A DNA stretch of 64,000 nt, taken from Chrysomallon squamiferum (lineage: Eukaryota > Mollusca > Gastropoda > Neomphalida > Peltospiridae). The notes below the pieces were generated by a model. That model searched no databases. It worked only from the letters and a program-made list of their open reading frames with translations, and was not told where the DNA came from. The position numbers and the translations under genes were made by a program. The DNA lies in the NCBI GenBank assembly GCA_012295275.1, contig CM022672.1, positions 21,509,128 through 21,573,127 of the forward strand. Direction: 5' to 3'. This document shows positions 1 through 13,800 of this stretch, piece by piece. Position 1 is the stretch's first letter. The number at the start of each line of letters is the position of its first letter.

Positions 1-619
1 TTTTATTTGTTATAAAACTGGATGAATCAAGAACTGTACTTTCTCTGTAACTACCTTTTTTTTTTTTTTTCCCCCAGTTATAGTTATAACACTTAGGCAT
101 TAATGATTAAAGCTACATGTTATTTTATCAGTTACAATTTTTTTTAAAAATAAAATGCTGCAACTCAGTTTTCTGTTATAAAACCTGTCAATATCTACTA
201 TTGCAGTTTATTATATCTTTCTATTTTTCAATTATAAAACAATCTGCAGTCTTCCCACCTAGCAAAACTATTGCCATTATCTACACTGAGCAATGATGAT
301 CATTTTAAACATCAGATGGCTTGCTTGTCATTGTAATCTTAGACCAACAAACAAGCAAAGATAATTAACTTATAATCAAATAATGAAATGAAAACAACAA
401 ATGACTAAAGTGCAATTATATTACACAGCTCATTAATAATGTGAAACAAATTTATATATAGCGGTGATAAAGCATATTAAGTGTAAAACAACTTTAGCAC
501 TCAATACCTTTTGTTCCTTCGATGATTCTGTGGGGTCAGATACGATTCATGTGAACATTAGCACTACATAGTAATATAAAAAAAAAAAAAAAAATTGTAA
601 ATATATGATTAATTATAAG

Positions 620-725
620 AAATCTGAATATAGGATCAAAATAAATGTAATTTGGAAATGCTAAGAAATTATCAAAATAAATGTAAATTAGAAATGCTAA
701 CAAAGTATAAAAATAAATGTGAAGT
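620..725. repeat. Approximately 40-bp tandem repeat, three diverged copies
   Basis: Copies share the pattern ATCAAAATAAATGTAA followed by TTGGAAATGCTAA, at about 636, 672 and 708. Confidence 0.6.
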
Positions 726-1104
726 AAAAAAATTAAAACACAAATACTCAAAAACTGAACTGTAACTAAAAAAGTGTAATATGCAAAACTTAATATTTAA
801 TGAAACACCATGTCATTTCTTTGTGGGCATCAAACACATATAGTGAAAAAGAACAATCGTCTATGTAGTGTAATAAAGGAACATCCAAGTAAGCAGAAAT
901 TATCAATTTAAAATACTGTATGGCAACACAACGAACAATTTAAAAAAGAAAGAAGAAAATCTGCAATGGCATGGAATTTAAGTATTCTGAAAAATACCAT
1001 TTCTTTGTGTCTGAATCAATATTTTAGTAACCAATAAAAATGATTTACAAAACTTACATTAATACACAATTATTAAGTACATAAATTCAAATAGTGAGTT
1101 TTAC

Positions 1105-1430
1105 CTCAATACAAAACAGTGATACTACTGATTTTTATATCAATACAAAATACTCACTCCTACTTAATTATAAAAATGTAACTCCTATATGAATATAAAA
1201 TATTGCCTCCTGCATCCGAACAAAATCCTCATGCAAACACTAAAAGAAAATATTGATTCTCCTGTTAGTACAAAATACCAGCTCCTAAATGATATAGAAA
1301 ATGACTCCTACATGAACACAATGATTCCTATACCAGAACAAAATAATGACTGATATATCAAATACAAAATATTGATTCCTACATTAAAACAGAATACAAA
1401 TGCTTAATCAATACCACAGAATACAACATT
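1105..1430. repeat. Degenerate minisatellite, about 30-bp unit
   Basis: The words ATACAAAATA, TGACTCCTACAT and GATTCCTA recur with variation about every 30 bases, roughly ten times. Units are diverged, so the array is old. Confidence 0.55.
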
Positions 1431-3033
1431 CAAATTAGAATAGTTAATTTTTAAATAAATTTATTTGGAAACTAAATAAAATCATAAATATTTGAATTAT
1501 TTATATTGCTATATATCCAGTATTTAATTATCTCTAAATCTTTTAATATACTGATTCTATCAAATATATTTTTTCATTTTTTATTTTTTATTTTTTTAAA
1601 TTTCTACACATATTTTAAAAACACTAACTTTTCTAGTAGGTAAAACATACAACATATAAATTTTATACAGTTTTATTTTACTTAACTTTACATCTGAGAT
1701 TTTACACTATAAGGTAAAATAATAACTAATATCTGAAAAAAAAAAAAAAATTTCAACAAAATGTGCTTAACTTTTGAAAATTCCACTTTTACCTTTACTT
1801 TAATATTCACTATTTAATTATAATTATTTTAAAAAAAAAAAAAAAAAAGCAGAAAACCAGAGTAAACATACATTCAAAATATGAAGTTATTAATATATTT
1901 TGAGCAAAATATAGGATTGTTTTCAGCATTATTGGTTCAAAACTCCTTTAGTCAGATTGTCATAAACTTTTAATTCCATAATTTGCTTACAATGCAGGAT
2001 GTTGTCAATGAGGGACAGTAAAATGGTAGGTGTTGATCCTGGGTGTCAGTAAATATCTAGCGGTAAAAATAAGGGTCCATAAACCAACATATGATTGTGG
2101 TAGTGGTTGTACAGGTATAAACATTTTTCTTTTCATCTTTTGAAATTTTTTAATTATCAAAATTTATTTATCTTTAAATAGAGAAATTATTACTGAATCA
2201 AGCCTTGATGAAATAATGAACAAATATATTAAATTATATTATTAGCTAAAAAATTATTTACTTTCCATTCTTTACTTCCCTTTCATTGTGAGTATAAATG
2301 CATTTTGTGTCATCATTTTCTTATTTTTTCCAGTATTATTTTATAATTACATACAGGATCACATATGAACAGTTATGGAATAAAAAATTGTAATAGAATG
2401 AATTAATTTGTTCTTTTAACTTTAAACTTATGAAAGAAGGTAAAACTGTAAAGAAATATCAAACATAATAAAATACAGATTAAATGAAAAAGATCACAAT
2501 TTGAAATGATATATAAAATAAAAATATAAAATACAGCACCAAATTTTGATCACAGTGAAAATACAACATGACATCTTTAATTATGAAGAAAAATATTTTT
2601 CAAAAGTATGTGTATCAGTTCAAACATTATAAAATAACTTTTTTAATTACAAAGACGACAAAATAATAATAATACAAAATTAAGTAGAGGTGTCACTTAC
2701 TAAACTTGAAAATAAGCTCCAATTTAATAAGCTTTAGAAGAATAATATATATATATAGACAAACATATACACACGCACATACACATGCTGACACATACAC
2801 AAACAAACATGTAACAACAACGATGCTTGTATTAATAAAATGAGTATTACAACATGAAGTGAAGACCCATGGATCTTGATTAAGCTTTTAGAAGAAAAAT
2901 AAATATTTTCACTAATTTTAAACTACATCATGCTGTGGAATTTAAATGTATTTCTTGTTATCAATGAGGCTGACATTTTTATAGTGTTAAACCATCAGTG
3001 GTTGCAAAATACAGGCCTTTCTGTGTTAAAAAA

Positions 3034-3038
<5 letters not shown>

Positions 3039-3077
<39 letters not shown>

Positions 3078-3223
3078 TAAAATAAAATAAAATAAAATAA
3101 AATAAAATAAAATAAAATAAAATAACAGAAACAAAGTTGGATCTGCCACTTAAAAAAACTGGCCATAATATTTAAGTGAAAAATATAACCGTGAAGTGAG
3201 AATAACAATAAGTACAAAAACAA

Positions 3224-3254
<31 letters not shown>
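3039..3254. repeat. (AAT)n, (AAAAT)n and poly-A tracts
   Basis: About 12 AAT units pass directly into about ten AAAAT units ending near 3125; after a 100-base gap there is a poly-A run of about 30 at 3224-3254. Confidence 0.95.
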
Positions 3255-3257
<3 letters not shown>

Positions 3258-3378
3258 AGTTCATAGAAAATGGCACAACCTGAACAAATATTTACAGATA
3301 TGAAAACAAATATTAAAAAACAATTATGGAAATTTGTATTTCAAAAACCACTCAGATTATTGATGTATGTTCATGTGC

Positions 3379-3381
<3 letters not shown>

Positions 3382-3437
<56 letters not shown>
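3382..3437. repeat. (TG)n microsatellite
   Basis: About 28 uninterrupted TG units followed by GAGAGAGACAGGGAGAG. Confidence 0.97.
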
Positions 3438-3444
<7 letters not shown>

Positions 3445-4894
3445 CAGGGAGAGTGTGATAGCATGTGCTTAAGTGTACATAAGTATATGCCTTTGAAAAT
3501 TTCAGGCCAAGTTTAAAATAAAACTTTAACATACCCATACTTGAAGAATACAGGCATCACATATCTCCTAATGCTATTTAACAAACTTAATAAGATCTAT
3601 ATAAAATAATGTTTCAAGGAACAAAATGAACTATATATATATATATATATATATAGCTATATACAGTACTTCAAACTAAACATTTGGAAAATATTTCTCC
3701 ATTTTTCTGTTTCTAATACTATTCATAACAATAAAAACATAAACTATGTTTAGTATTCATTATCATCTTTCTTTTATTGGAGAAAGGGAATTAAAAATTT
3801 TAAAAGCAGGTATTAATTTATTTTATTTAAATAGCAGTTAATTTGACTAGAATAATTTTGTTTTGTCAGTTTTGTATCATTAAACATATTAAAAATGTTT
3901 TTTAAAAATATTTTAATTATACTATTATGTACATCAATTAATGAAGTCTTTGAAACTTGAAGTTGTGAATATGAACAAATACAGCAGTTATTTCAAAAAA
4001 AAAAATAAAGGTTTTACATGCAAAGATGTTTATTTACTGACCGATTTATATCAAAATCTTCAGATATTATCACTGTTATATTAACAGTAATGAGTATTTA
4101 GTCACAATAGTATCAAGTTAATTTGAAAATATAATTCACTAACCTTAGATTTTAGATTTTGAAAAATATATTTTATCACTTATGATAAAAGTTCAGCAAA
4201 AGAACGTGTTTCCAAAAATAAAAATTTCATTAACCTTTGGATTATAAGAGAAACATTTCTTCATTTAAAATTCTAAAGCCTGCTATTACAAAAATATCAT
4301 TCCATTGTTTTCATATACATAATCTCTCACACAGAAATATAATAATTTTTTTTTTTAATTTTTTTTTTTTTAATTTTTGAAAACAAACATCATTCACATA
4401 ATGAAATAATTGAAAACAAACATTAAAACCCACAGTCTGCAGGGAATTCCCCAGATATTGATAGCAAGCAATCTGCTATGTGCTATTTCATAAGGTATAT
4501 GCACTAACATTAATCAAGACTTTAAATCTTAAATAATATTTCTATTTTACATAACATATTATATTACATATGTTATGTAACTAATTTATATTATTCACAA
4601 CAATATATATGTATTTTACAGCATACATATTATTATGTATTTATATATTTTATATGTATTTCACATCATATATTTTATATAATGTATCACTCATAAACAC
4701 CATATGGCTAAACATTCAACACTCAACTGCCCTTATAAAGAAAAACGTGGGGAAAGCCTTGAGACTACATCTGTATTTGATCACAACAGTTTTCATTAAC
4801 AGTTTTAATATTTAACATGGCTAGTTTGTGGGCTGGATTGCTGGATAGAACTGATATGGATTAATAAAAGACAGTCTGAGAAACACTGTCTAGT

Positions 4895-7800
4895 TTACTG
4901 TTCTTCTTTTTCAACAGTGCAGACATTTAGAAATGCCTCTTCAGTTCCTGCACTTGTGTCGATGTCCACTTTCTGAGCACTAAGGTAGTCTTGTAAATTT
5001 CGGAACACATCTTTAGGGCGTTTCTTTGAGAACTGTTCAACATCTGGAAAAGAATTACTATCAAACTGCAGATCTGTTTGTTTACAATAAATAATTAAAT
5101 TGGTATGATTTTCAAAGAAATTTATCTGGGATTTTTGTCTTCTCATTTGGTCAGGATAGAAAAAATTTGTTCAAGCACAAATTTAAACAAAGGTCAAACA
5201 AATGTATTATTCAAATACAGTATCTATTATGTAATATATTAGAAAAGTGGGGCATTTCTAAATAGGGGTTTTAATATGTTACCTATCATAATCAAATATT
5301 AGAATAATATTCTAGCTGGTGTGTTGTAAAGGAAATAGTTTATTTATCCATTCTCATTTCCTATTTATCCATCTTATTTTTTAATAAAATTTTAAGCCAC
5401 ATTTTGTTTAATTTGGCCAGAAATACTGTACAACATTTACATGTTCATAATTTAATTATAATGATGTTTAAATGTTAAAAGATGAAATATATTCAGTTAT
5501 GATCAACAAGGTACAGAATAACTATTGAAGTCACAGAGTTATTTCTCTTAGCAAATTTGATTATAAAACTTGTAATTTAAACTAGGAACATTTTCTGTTG
5601 AAGAAAAATACATCAAACCACAAAATAAATACCTAAGCAAGGTTTATCTGATTTATACAAAGGAAATTATTCTACCTCTGAGAACTGATCCAGAATCTGA
5701 TATAGTCTTTCCTTGTTTCCATATTCGATACAGGTGCAGAAACAGCCCAGTGTAAAAATCATTCACTACATCCATCACTCGACCTTGTTTGTTGCAGTCC
5801 CTGGATTAAAACATCAACCATTAACAGTAATTAAAAAAAAGACTTTCTATCAAATTAACAAAAATTATCAAATATGCTTAACATTAATATTCTTTCTTAA
5901 GATTTAAAAATAGTTTTATTTCAATTCAAATGATTAATAATTCAATTAGTCAAACTGGTGAATGCATATTGTACACAGATATGCATACAGGTATAGAAGA
6001 TGCACATTCAAACACTTAATTGAAATGATAAACTTTTTAATTTGACCTAATTAAAGACAGTATCAATAAACATTTACACAACATACTGACACATACAGAT
6101 TTTATTTCTGTTTTAACTCTACCATATTTATACAGATAAATAATAAAATAGTAATGTACATGCATACAATTATAGAATATGTAGTTTTATTTATTTATAC
6201 ATAAAATATATATTTAACATATTACTTTTTTGATTTTTGATCCAATTAAAAATATTATTAGTAAACATTTACACAACATCCTAACCAATATCAATTTTAA
6301 CCCTAACATGTTGATAGAGATAAATAATAAAATATTTATGTTACATTAGGTACCTATTGAGTAAATCTTCTCTGAGAGCCTGTAGCGTAAATCTGGTCAT
6401 ATTCAGTCCCATAATACAAAATGGAAAATTCTGAAAAACAATAGCAAATAAAATGCAGTTTATATGTATATATATATATATATATATAAAAAGGAAGTGG
6501 CAGAATTCTTGTAACAATATCAAACTTTATTATTAGCAAAGGCTGATAATTAATAATATAACCGCTTCAACTGCACTTTATATTTGATTTAAAATTCTAA
6601 TACTGAGCTACATTTTTCATGTGCACACATAACAATGCTGTAAAAGGTTTTATTATTAACAAACACCAATCATTGATAACATATAGTGACATTTTTAAAA
6701 ACAAATTTGATAGTTAATGTTTATAATACTGCATTTTTCACCACTGTGTCTACATACTCTATTAGTGAGCTCCAAATTCCATCAGAAAATTTATTTTATA
6801 TAATAACAAAACACTTTATAATATCTGTACACATTTACATTATGGACATCTTCTTAACTCAGTTCACTACTCTTGATAAAACAGTTATCAACTTCAGCAA
6901 GTTAAAGGCTAGCTTCAAATTTGAAAATTACTCTAACCATACTGTTTTACAAGCATTTTTCTCGTAAATGTTTGTCAGGAAAATGTTATTTTTTCATTTG
7001 CACAATGTTAGTATCTGGCATTTCTCATAACAAAAATTTAGAAAAATATATTCTATTATTTGCCCACATTACTTACATGAATCTGATGAGATTTTGCATG
7101 AAATATTCAACACTGAAGATGGCCTTAATTGAATTTTTTTTCTTCTAATAAAATTATAATGTTCACAGCTTAAATGCAAGGGAAAAGAAAGAAGAATTTA
7201 CAATTTATTTTTCTCACCTGTTGTGGGTCCAGTGAAAGTTTGTAGATATCTCGGGCCAGCTTCGACTTCTTTGGGTCTCGAACCAAATGAATAAGCTGCA
7301 AAAGACCAAGTACACCAATTCCCCTGACATCAGTAGCTGGGTCTGTTCCTGCAATGTCCACAACAGAAATACATTGTCATTTGTTTACAATATATTTAGA
7401 TATAAATTGTAATAGTAAGAGTTAAACAGTGGAAAATATAGAGCTGTTTAATACATTTAAATATAAAAAACATTTCAACAGAAAGCAATTATAAACATTA
7501 AATATCAATAAATTCAAATATCAAAAGATAAAAAATTAAAAAAATTAAAAATTAAAAATAATTAAAAAAAAATGTCACTTTTATAATAAATAAATAAATA
7601 AATGAATAAATAAAGAAAGTAAAATTATTTTATTATTTTGTAAGTAACCTTGGAAACCAATCTCTTCCCAGTGATTTCCATAACGTGGACACTCAAAGTA
7701 GGACCCAGTTAAACATCTGTAAATAGTCTGAAGCATTCGGACGTGACACTGGTCATCATTGTTCAGTGGAGCTAGTAACAGATAATATTATTTATTGTAA

Positions 7801-10800
7801 CTAAAATTACAACAAACATAATTCAGTTGTAGAAATGTATATGATTATAGATATAGAAAGATACAAAAACAAAACAGATAGAGAGAGAAACTGTTTCATA
7901 CATAGAGATGACAGACCATGAAAGATTATAGATTATATATACACACACACAACACACACACTCATACATACAGAAGCACTACAAATACTAATACACAGGC
8001 AGATAGATACATCCATTTTCACATACAACAAAGTAAAAGTAAAAGTGACTGGAATAACAAATGAATGTTGATTCTAGATGATTCATTGATTTATTACAAT
8101 AGCAAAAAAAAAAAAAGTCTGAACAATTTGACCACAAAAGAAGGACCAGTTACTTTGTTTGAATATAATACAAAAGTCTTCAAATTACCACAATGAAAGC
8201 AATCTATTATCTAGCATCTCATTTATCTAGTTTTTTTTAGACTCTCTATGATATGAACAAGGTAACAGATATTACTGTATTTAAAAGGCAGCTTATTTAT
8301 TATAGACAAAATTTAAAACAATAAATTTTAGCAGCAAAAATAATAAGATTATAATGGATGTACAAACTAACTTCTTCTATTGTTTTCTTTTATAATATAT
8401 AAAAGAATAAATTCTAATGAGGAATAAATGTACAGTTTACCTAGTCTATCTGAATTTTATAAATATTTATTTTTTGTATTCAGTGTCATTACAGAAGTAA
8501 TGGAAAATGGCACCTTACTTACATCTCCTTGTTTCTATTTCATTCTTTCTTTTTAGCAAACACTGTTGCTTACTCCAAATAACAAATAAATAATCATTAT
8601 AACAGTGTGTTTTTATTAAAATTATTTACTACTAATAATATACTGAAAAGCAGTAATCCAGCATAAAAATTATTAAATTACATGCAGCAATGCAGAACAC
8701 AAGCTCTCTTTCTGGAAGAAGATCTCTCCGAAGTTTAGGAGGACCAAACAGGAAATGAGTTAAAGCAGACAAACCACTTCGACTGATCTGAGTTTTTACA
8801 CTGCCCTAAAATAAAAACATTTAAGTTGTAAATAAAAATAATAAATTCTCATTTTCCTGATTCAACCATTTCTCTTATTTAATCAAACATCTACTTCTGC
8901 AGCTTCTATTACTACAACAAAATACAACTACTGCCGTAACTACTATTAATTTACTGCTGCTATTACCACTATACTATTATAACCATTACCAACAATACTA
9001 AAATTATGACTAATCAACGTATTATACAAGATAACAATTCTATATAATTACTACTATTACAGTCTCTAGGACTACACTTTTCTAAAATATTAGTGGGATT
9101 AAAGTTGATTGGTAATAGTAACACACTGAAAAAAAAAAAAAATTAAGTACAGACTGACATAAATAACTGACTGCAGATTTTAAGATGTTAAAGTTATATT
9201 TAGATATTATTATATAATCAACACTAAATAATACTTTGAAAAAATTTTTTTATGTTCACTGCATAAAACAAGGAATTAAATTATTAACAGCTTATAGACA
9301 AGTATCATTATTTATGTTATATTTTATATTATTTTAGGGCAAAGATAAAATGGCCAATGCTCTCAGGCAATTTTTTATTTATTTTTCTAAAAAAAAAAAA
9401 ATTTTATAATCATAAACTGATAAAGTAAATTATTTATACACTTTTTATCTTTTGTTTTAAGATTGTAAGTGTCTGAAGGAACAAAACATATTGCCACATA
9501 ATTGTCTGAAGGAAGAAAACATATTGCCACATAATTGTCTGAAGGAACAAAACATATTGCCACATAATTGTTACACAGTCAGACATAAGCCATTTATTTA
9601 GCAATCAGGTAACATCTGCTGGCTATGGATGCACCTGTGTCCTAATATCAAGAAATGTCAAGCCTCTGAAACAACAATTTACTGCTTGATTAAACTTGGC
9701 TGACCTTCACTTGAGTATAATCCTGTCCCTCTAAGTGGTGTATAGCATAGCTGTAATTGAGCAGTGGAGCAACGTCTTCACATGGTTTTGCTGCTGATGC
9801 TGCTCCTGCAGCTGGAAATGAAGAATTATTATTATTAACAATATTAACAACTTTTTAAAAAAACTTTTTATTTAACATTTATTTGTAAAATATTACACAT
9901 ACAAATAGCAAAATAAATTTTAAAAAGAATAATAAAAACAAATCAGTAACCCAACAATTAAAATTATTTTTATTTTGCCTGTTACTTAGAAAAAAACCCC
10001 AAACAAAACAAACAACAACAAAAAAATGTCATTTAAAAAGGGAGATTCTGATTTTACATTTATATAAAAAAAATTAGTAAAAAACATTGCTATTTTGATT
10101 TTAAAAAATCACTGTAATTTATTTTTGTTAAAAAAGAAGAAAAGAAAAAGAACTGAGTGTAAACTGCTTTTTATCTGCCTTATCCAATATTAACCATAAA
10201 AAAAATAAAGAAAGAAGAAACTAAAAAGTCTTTTGACATCAATATCAAACTAGTCTGTACATCACAGAAGAAGCCATTTTAATTTTTTCTTTTAATTAAA
10301 AAAAAATAAAAAAATAGAAAAAAATTGTCTGCTTTTATAATTAACCTTTTACTTCCAGCAATGTGCTTTGACATCACAGATTATGTACACTTGGCACAAA
10401 AGAGAAATAATGGGAGAGAAGTGGAAAATCAATATGTGGTTAACATGGCTATTATTGCTCAGTGACCCAGTAATTGAAATCCAATAGTAAGAAGCACTAA
10501 TGAATCAATTCTACAAGAGAACACCGCATGGTGGAATCAATGAGCAGACAAGCAGACTGATTAACTTCATTTCTCTCCTCCTTGACTGCAAATCTCTAGA
10601 GATGATGCTCAGTCATTTGTTTAGAAAACCAGACATTGTATTATATTATAATGTTACCCCAGTATGGTTTACAGAAAAAGATAAAACAAAAAGGCAATAG
10701 CTTTTCATACAGATACCAGACCAATTATCCTTCTCTTGGAAAACTAGAATTGATGTAAATAAATAAATAAACAGCTTTCCAAGTTTATTCATTATAATCC

Positions 10801-13800
10801 ATATAATACATTTTTAATATTTACTTTTCATTGTTTCAGTTATATAATAACTATATATATAATCTTGCTGGATAAACGACCCAGTATCTTCATATAGATA
10901 TTTATTTAGAAAACTATGACATAATGTAATATTGACACTTGTTGTAAAACAGAAATGCATTTACTTCAGATACAGTCTTGAGATGTTATAACTCAAAGAA
11001 CAGTCTTTGAATATTTCATATATCTCATACATACATAAACATACACACGCCCACATAAACATGCATACGCCCACATGTACTCTTATTTAATTTGTATATG
11101 TGCAGTTTTCAAATACAATAATATACTCTCCCAAAAAAGAAATGCAAAATGGTTGATTTCTGAGACAACTATTGTAAACTGACACATATCGATGTACAAA
11201 CTATAAATATAATGACATTTGGTGATTCAAATGTATAGCTTTTGTTACAGTCGCCAAAAAACAGGTAACACAAAATAAAGGCTATGATCATGTTTATTAG
11301 CCAAAACGTCCCCACATGCAAACCACGTTACTGGAGCATGTGCATGTGCGGCACATGAAACTTGAATATGAGGGTTACAAAAATGCAAGGTTGTTTAATA
11401 CTTCTGTTCGTTATATTTTTCTGACCCAATGTAAAACAAATGCCACAACTGAGTGAACTGCAACGAAACAACACCATTGGCCGTTTACAAGCTGGCGAAT
11501 CCTTCTTGGCTGTAGCCCGGGTGTTCTATGTATACCCAAGCACCATCTTGAGATTGTGGTATGGGATCCAGCAACACCAAACAACACATGACCGTCCCAG
11601 ATCAGGTAGACCACGTGTAACCACTAGGGTCCAGGACGGGTTCTTCATCTACAGGAAAGAACCACCATGGCAACCTCTACTGCTTCAGCAATACCAGGTC
11701 TGCATAGAATATCGGCTCAGATAGTGTGCAATCGTTTATGTGAGGCAGGTATTCAAGCCAGAGTGGTTTTGACTCAACAACATTGTCGACTACAATGTCA
11801 ATGATGTCAAATGCACAGAGTCTGGCCTCAGTTACAATAGAGAACTGTCTGGTTTAGTGACGAGGCTCAATTTCTGCTTTGTCGAGCTGATGGAAGATGT
11901 TGAGTTTACAGATGTCGTGGTGAACATGTTGCTGCAAACTGCATACAAGAAGTGGACACATTTGGTGGTGGTAGTGTGATGGTGTGGGCAGCAATCTCAT
12001 ACACTGGCAGGACCAACCTGGTTCACATCCAAGGCAACTTAACAGAGATATCGAGATGAAATTTTGCAGCCACATGTTGCTTCAATTATGAATAATGGAA
12101 ACACTGCATTCCAGCACACCAATGCGAGACCACATGCAGCCAGACTCACAACAGTGTACCTACACAACAATAACATTCAGGTCCTGCCCTGGCCCTCTAA
12201 ATCTCCTGATTTTAACCACAGCCACAGAATCGTGCTCAGTTGGCATTATTACTACAGACAGAGTGGGCCACCATTCCACAAGGTGTAATTCATAATGTCA
12301 TTACTGCCATGGAAAGGAGATGTCAGGCAGTTCTGGACCCCCATGGTGGGCACACAAGGTATTGATAATATACTGTTATAACCTTGAACTTTAACCTTTT
12401 CAATGTAATACCATCAATATTAATGAACTGCAAAAGTGTGTGTAAAATGTGAACATTGTGCTGCTTTCTGTTGATCCATTAGATAGATAATCCCAATATC
12501 AATAAAATCTACTTTTGCATTTCTTTTTTGTTAGAGTATATAAATAGTGGTCATATTATTTTATATACAACTTCATTTAAATACCTGTTTCGAATGTTGT
12601 TTCAGTCTCTAAGACTGCTATTATTAGCTACAAAATTTATAGAATAAATAATATTACAAATGCTGTTGCCAGGGCAACAACTGGTTAAAGCTTACATTAT
12701 ACTGCACATGTTACATGTTACATGCACAAGCTATAAATCAAGGCAGTCATTATTATTAAAGAAATTCTGAATCTCACAATAACGATAAGCCTGTATATAT
12801 TTTGTGAGAAGGGGAAAACAAAAGAACATGAACCATATATAATATGAATTTCAGATATCTTATTAATGTACAAGCAAATAAAACCAGAATCTATAGTGTA
12901 TATTTTGATCTATTTTGCTGTTATATATTTAAAGTACTACTTACTTCTTTTGCCTGTGTCATCAACAAAACCTGGAAATAAAAAATAAAAAAACTATTTT
13001 TTTTTTAATAATATTAATAATAAAATAAAATTAGAAACAATGTTCAGTATCTATTCTTTAATAAACAAATTCATATTCTGTCTCTTGCATGTTTTTAAAA
13101 AAAAATCTAATGTAGTATAATTTCAACATATATAAAAATAAATAAATCAATAAATTAACAGCATTACAATTAAACCAATGTTCTTTAATTAATTTTTTTT
13201 TTTTAAATTTATATCCTGTCTTTCTGTTGGTGGACCAAAGCCATTAATTTAACTGACAATGTGTATCAGTGAATATCACAGTTGGCAGTCTGCCAGTTAT
13301 CAGTCAGGTTATTAAAAGACTGTTTATAACACAGTAGGTGATTATCACTAAGATAACTGTAACAGCTAAATGGATTTCTGTTGAAAAATGTCTCCAGTGA
13401 ATAATGAATGTTGAATAAATTGAAAAACATTAAATAAAAATGGAAATAGTCCTTTAAAAAGGAAGTTAACTGAAACCAGGGTTGGTGTTATGCTTATAGA
13501 GTCACAAATTTGCGAGTACACGTTAAAGGATTTAAATTTATACAAGGACTATGAAGATTATAAATGTAATAGTAAAATTAAGGAGTTAAAATAGATATAA
13601 AAACATTGTTTGAAAAGGCAGTGGCTGCAGACACTGACAGGATTCAACTGGGGAGATCAATAGTTCAGGGCATATGGCTGTCAGTTAAAAAAATAACAAT
13701 GGTGGATGGAAAATTAGCGGTAAAAATATAAACCATTATTGAAATGTAGTTGGTATAAAACTAAATAAAGACAATATATTGAGCATACATTCATTAAAAA

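Larger units (their letters stand above)
1..4894. other. Non-coding AT-rich flank downstream of ELMOD3
   Basis: Contains the ELMOD3 3' UTR, of unknown length, plus simple repeats and two degenerate minisatellites (620-725 and 1105-1430). No exon on either strand is supportable; the short open frames here consist of low-complexity residues. Confidence 0.6.

Noticed and set aside
3026-3226. Open frames made of microsatellites (poly-Y, poly-N, VCVCV, HTHTHT, RERERE, SLSLSL runs, here and at 33899, 45769-46185, 46731, 47586, 49618, 52716, 53422, 56022, 57458, 58356 and 63629)
   Set aside because: They are translations of (AAT)n, (CA)n, (GA)n or (CT)n and appear in several frames on both strands. 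Where a real exon lies inside (45769, 56022), only the exon part is kept.
5044-5170. Upstream extension of the last ELMOD3 exon (frame reading [11 protein letters not shown]) and a frame reading [10 protein letters not shown] that resembles the end of an ELMO domain
   Set aside because: No AG acceptor gives the required phase for either. The acceptor TTCTTTTCCAG at 5044 does, and it continues naturally into [13 protein letters not shown], so the upstream part is taken as intron.
10470-10700. 66-codon plus-strand frame in ELMOD3 intron 4, considered as a gene or SINE
   Set aside because: No tRNA-like promoter boxes, no poly-A end and no recognisable protein; left as intron.
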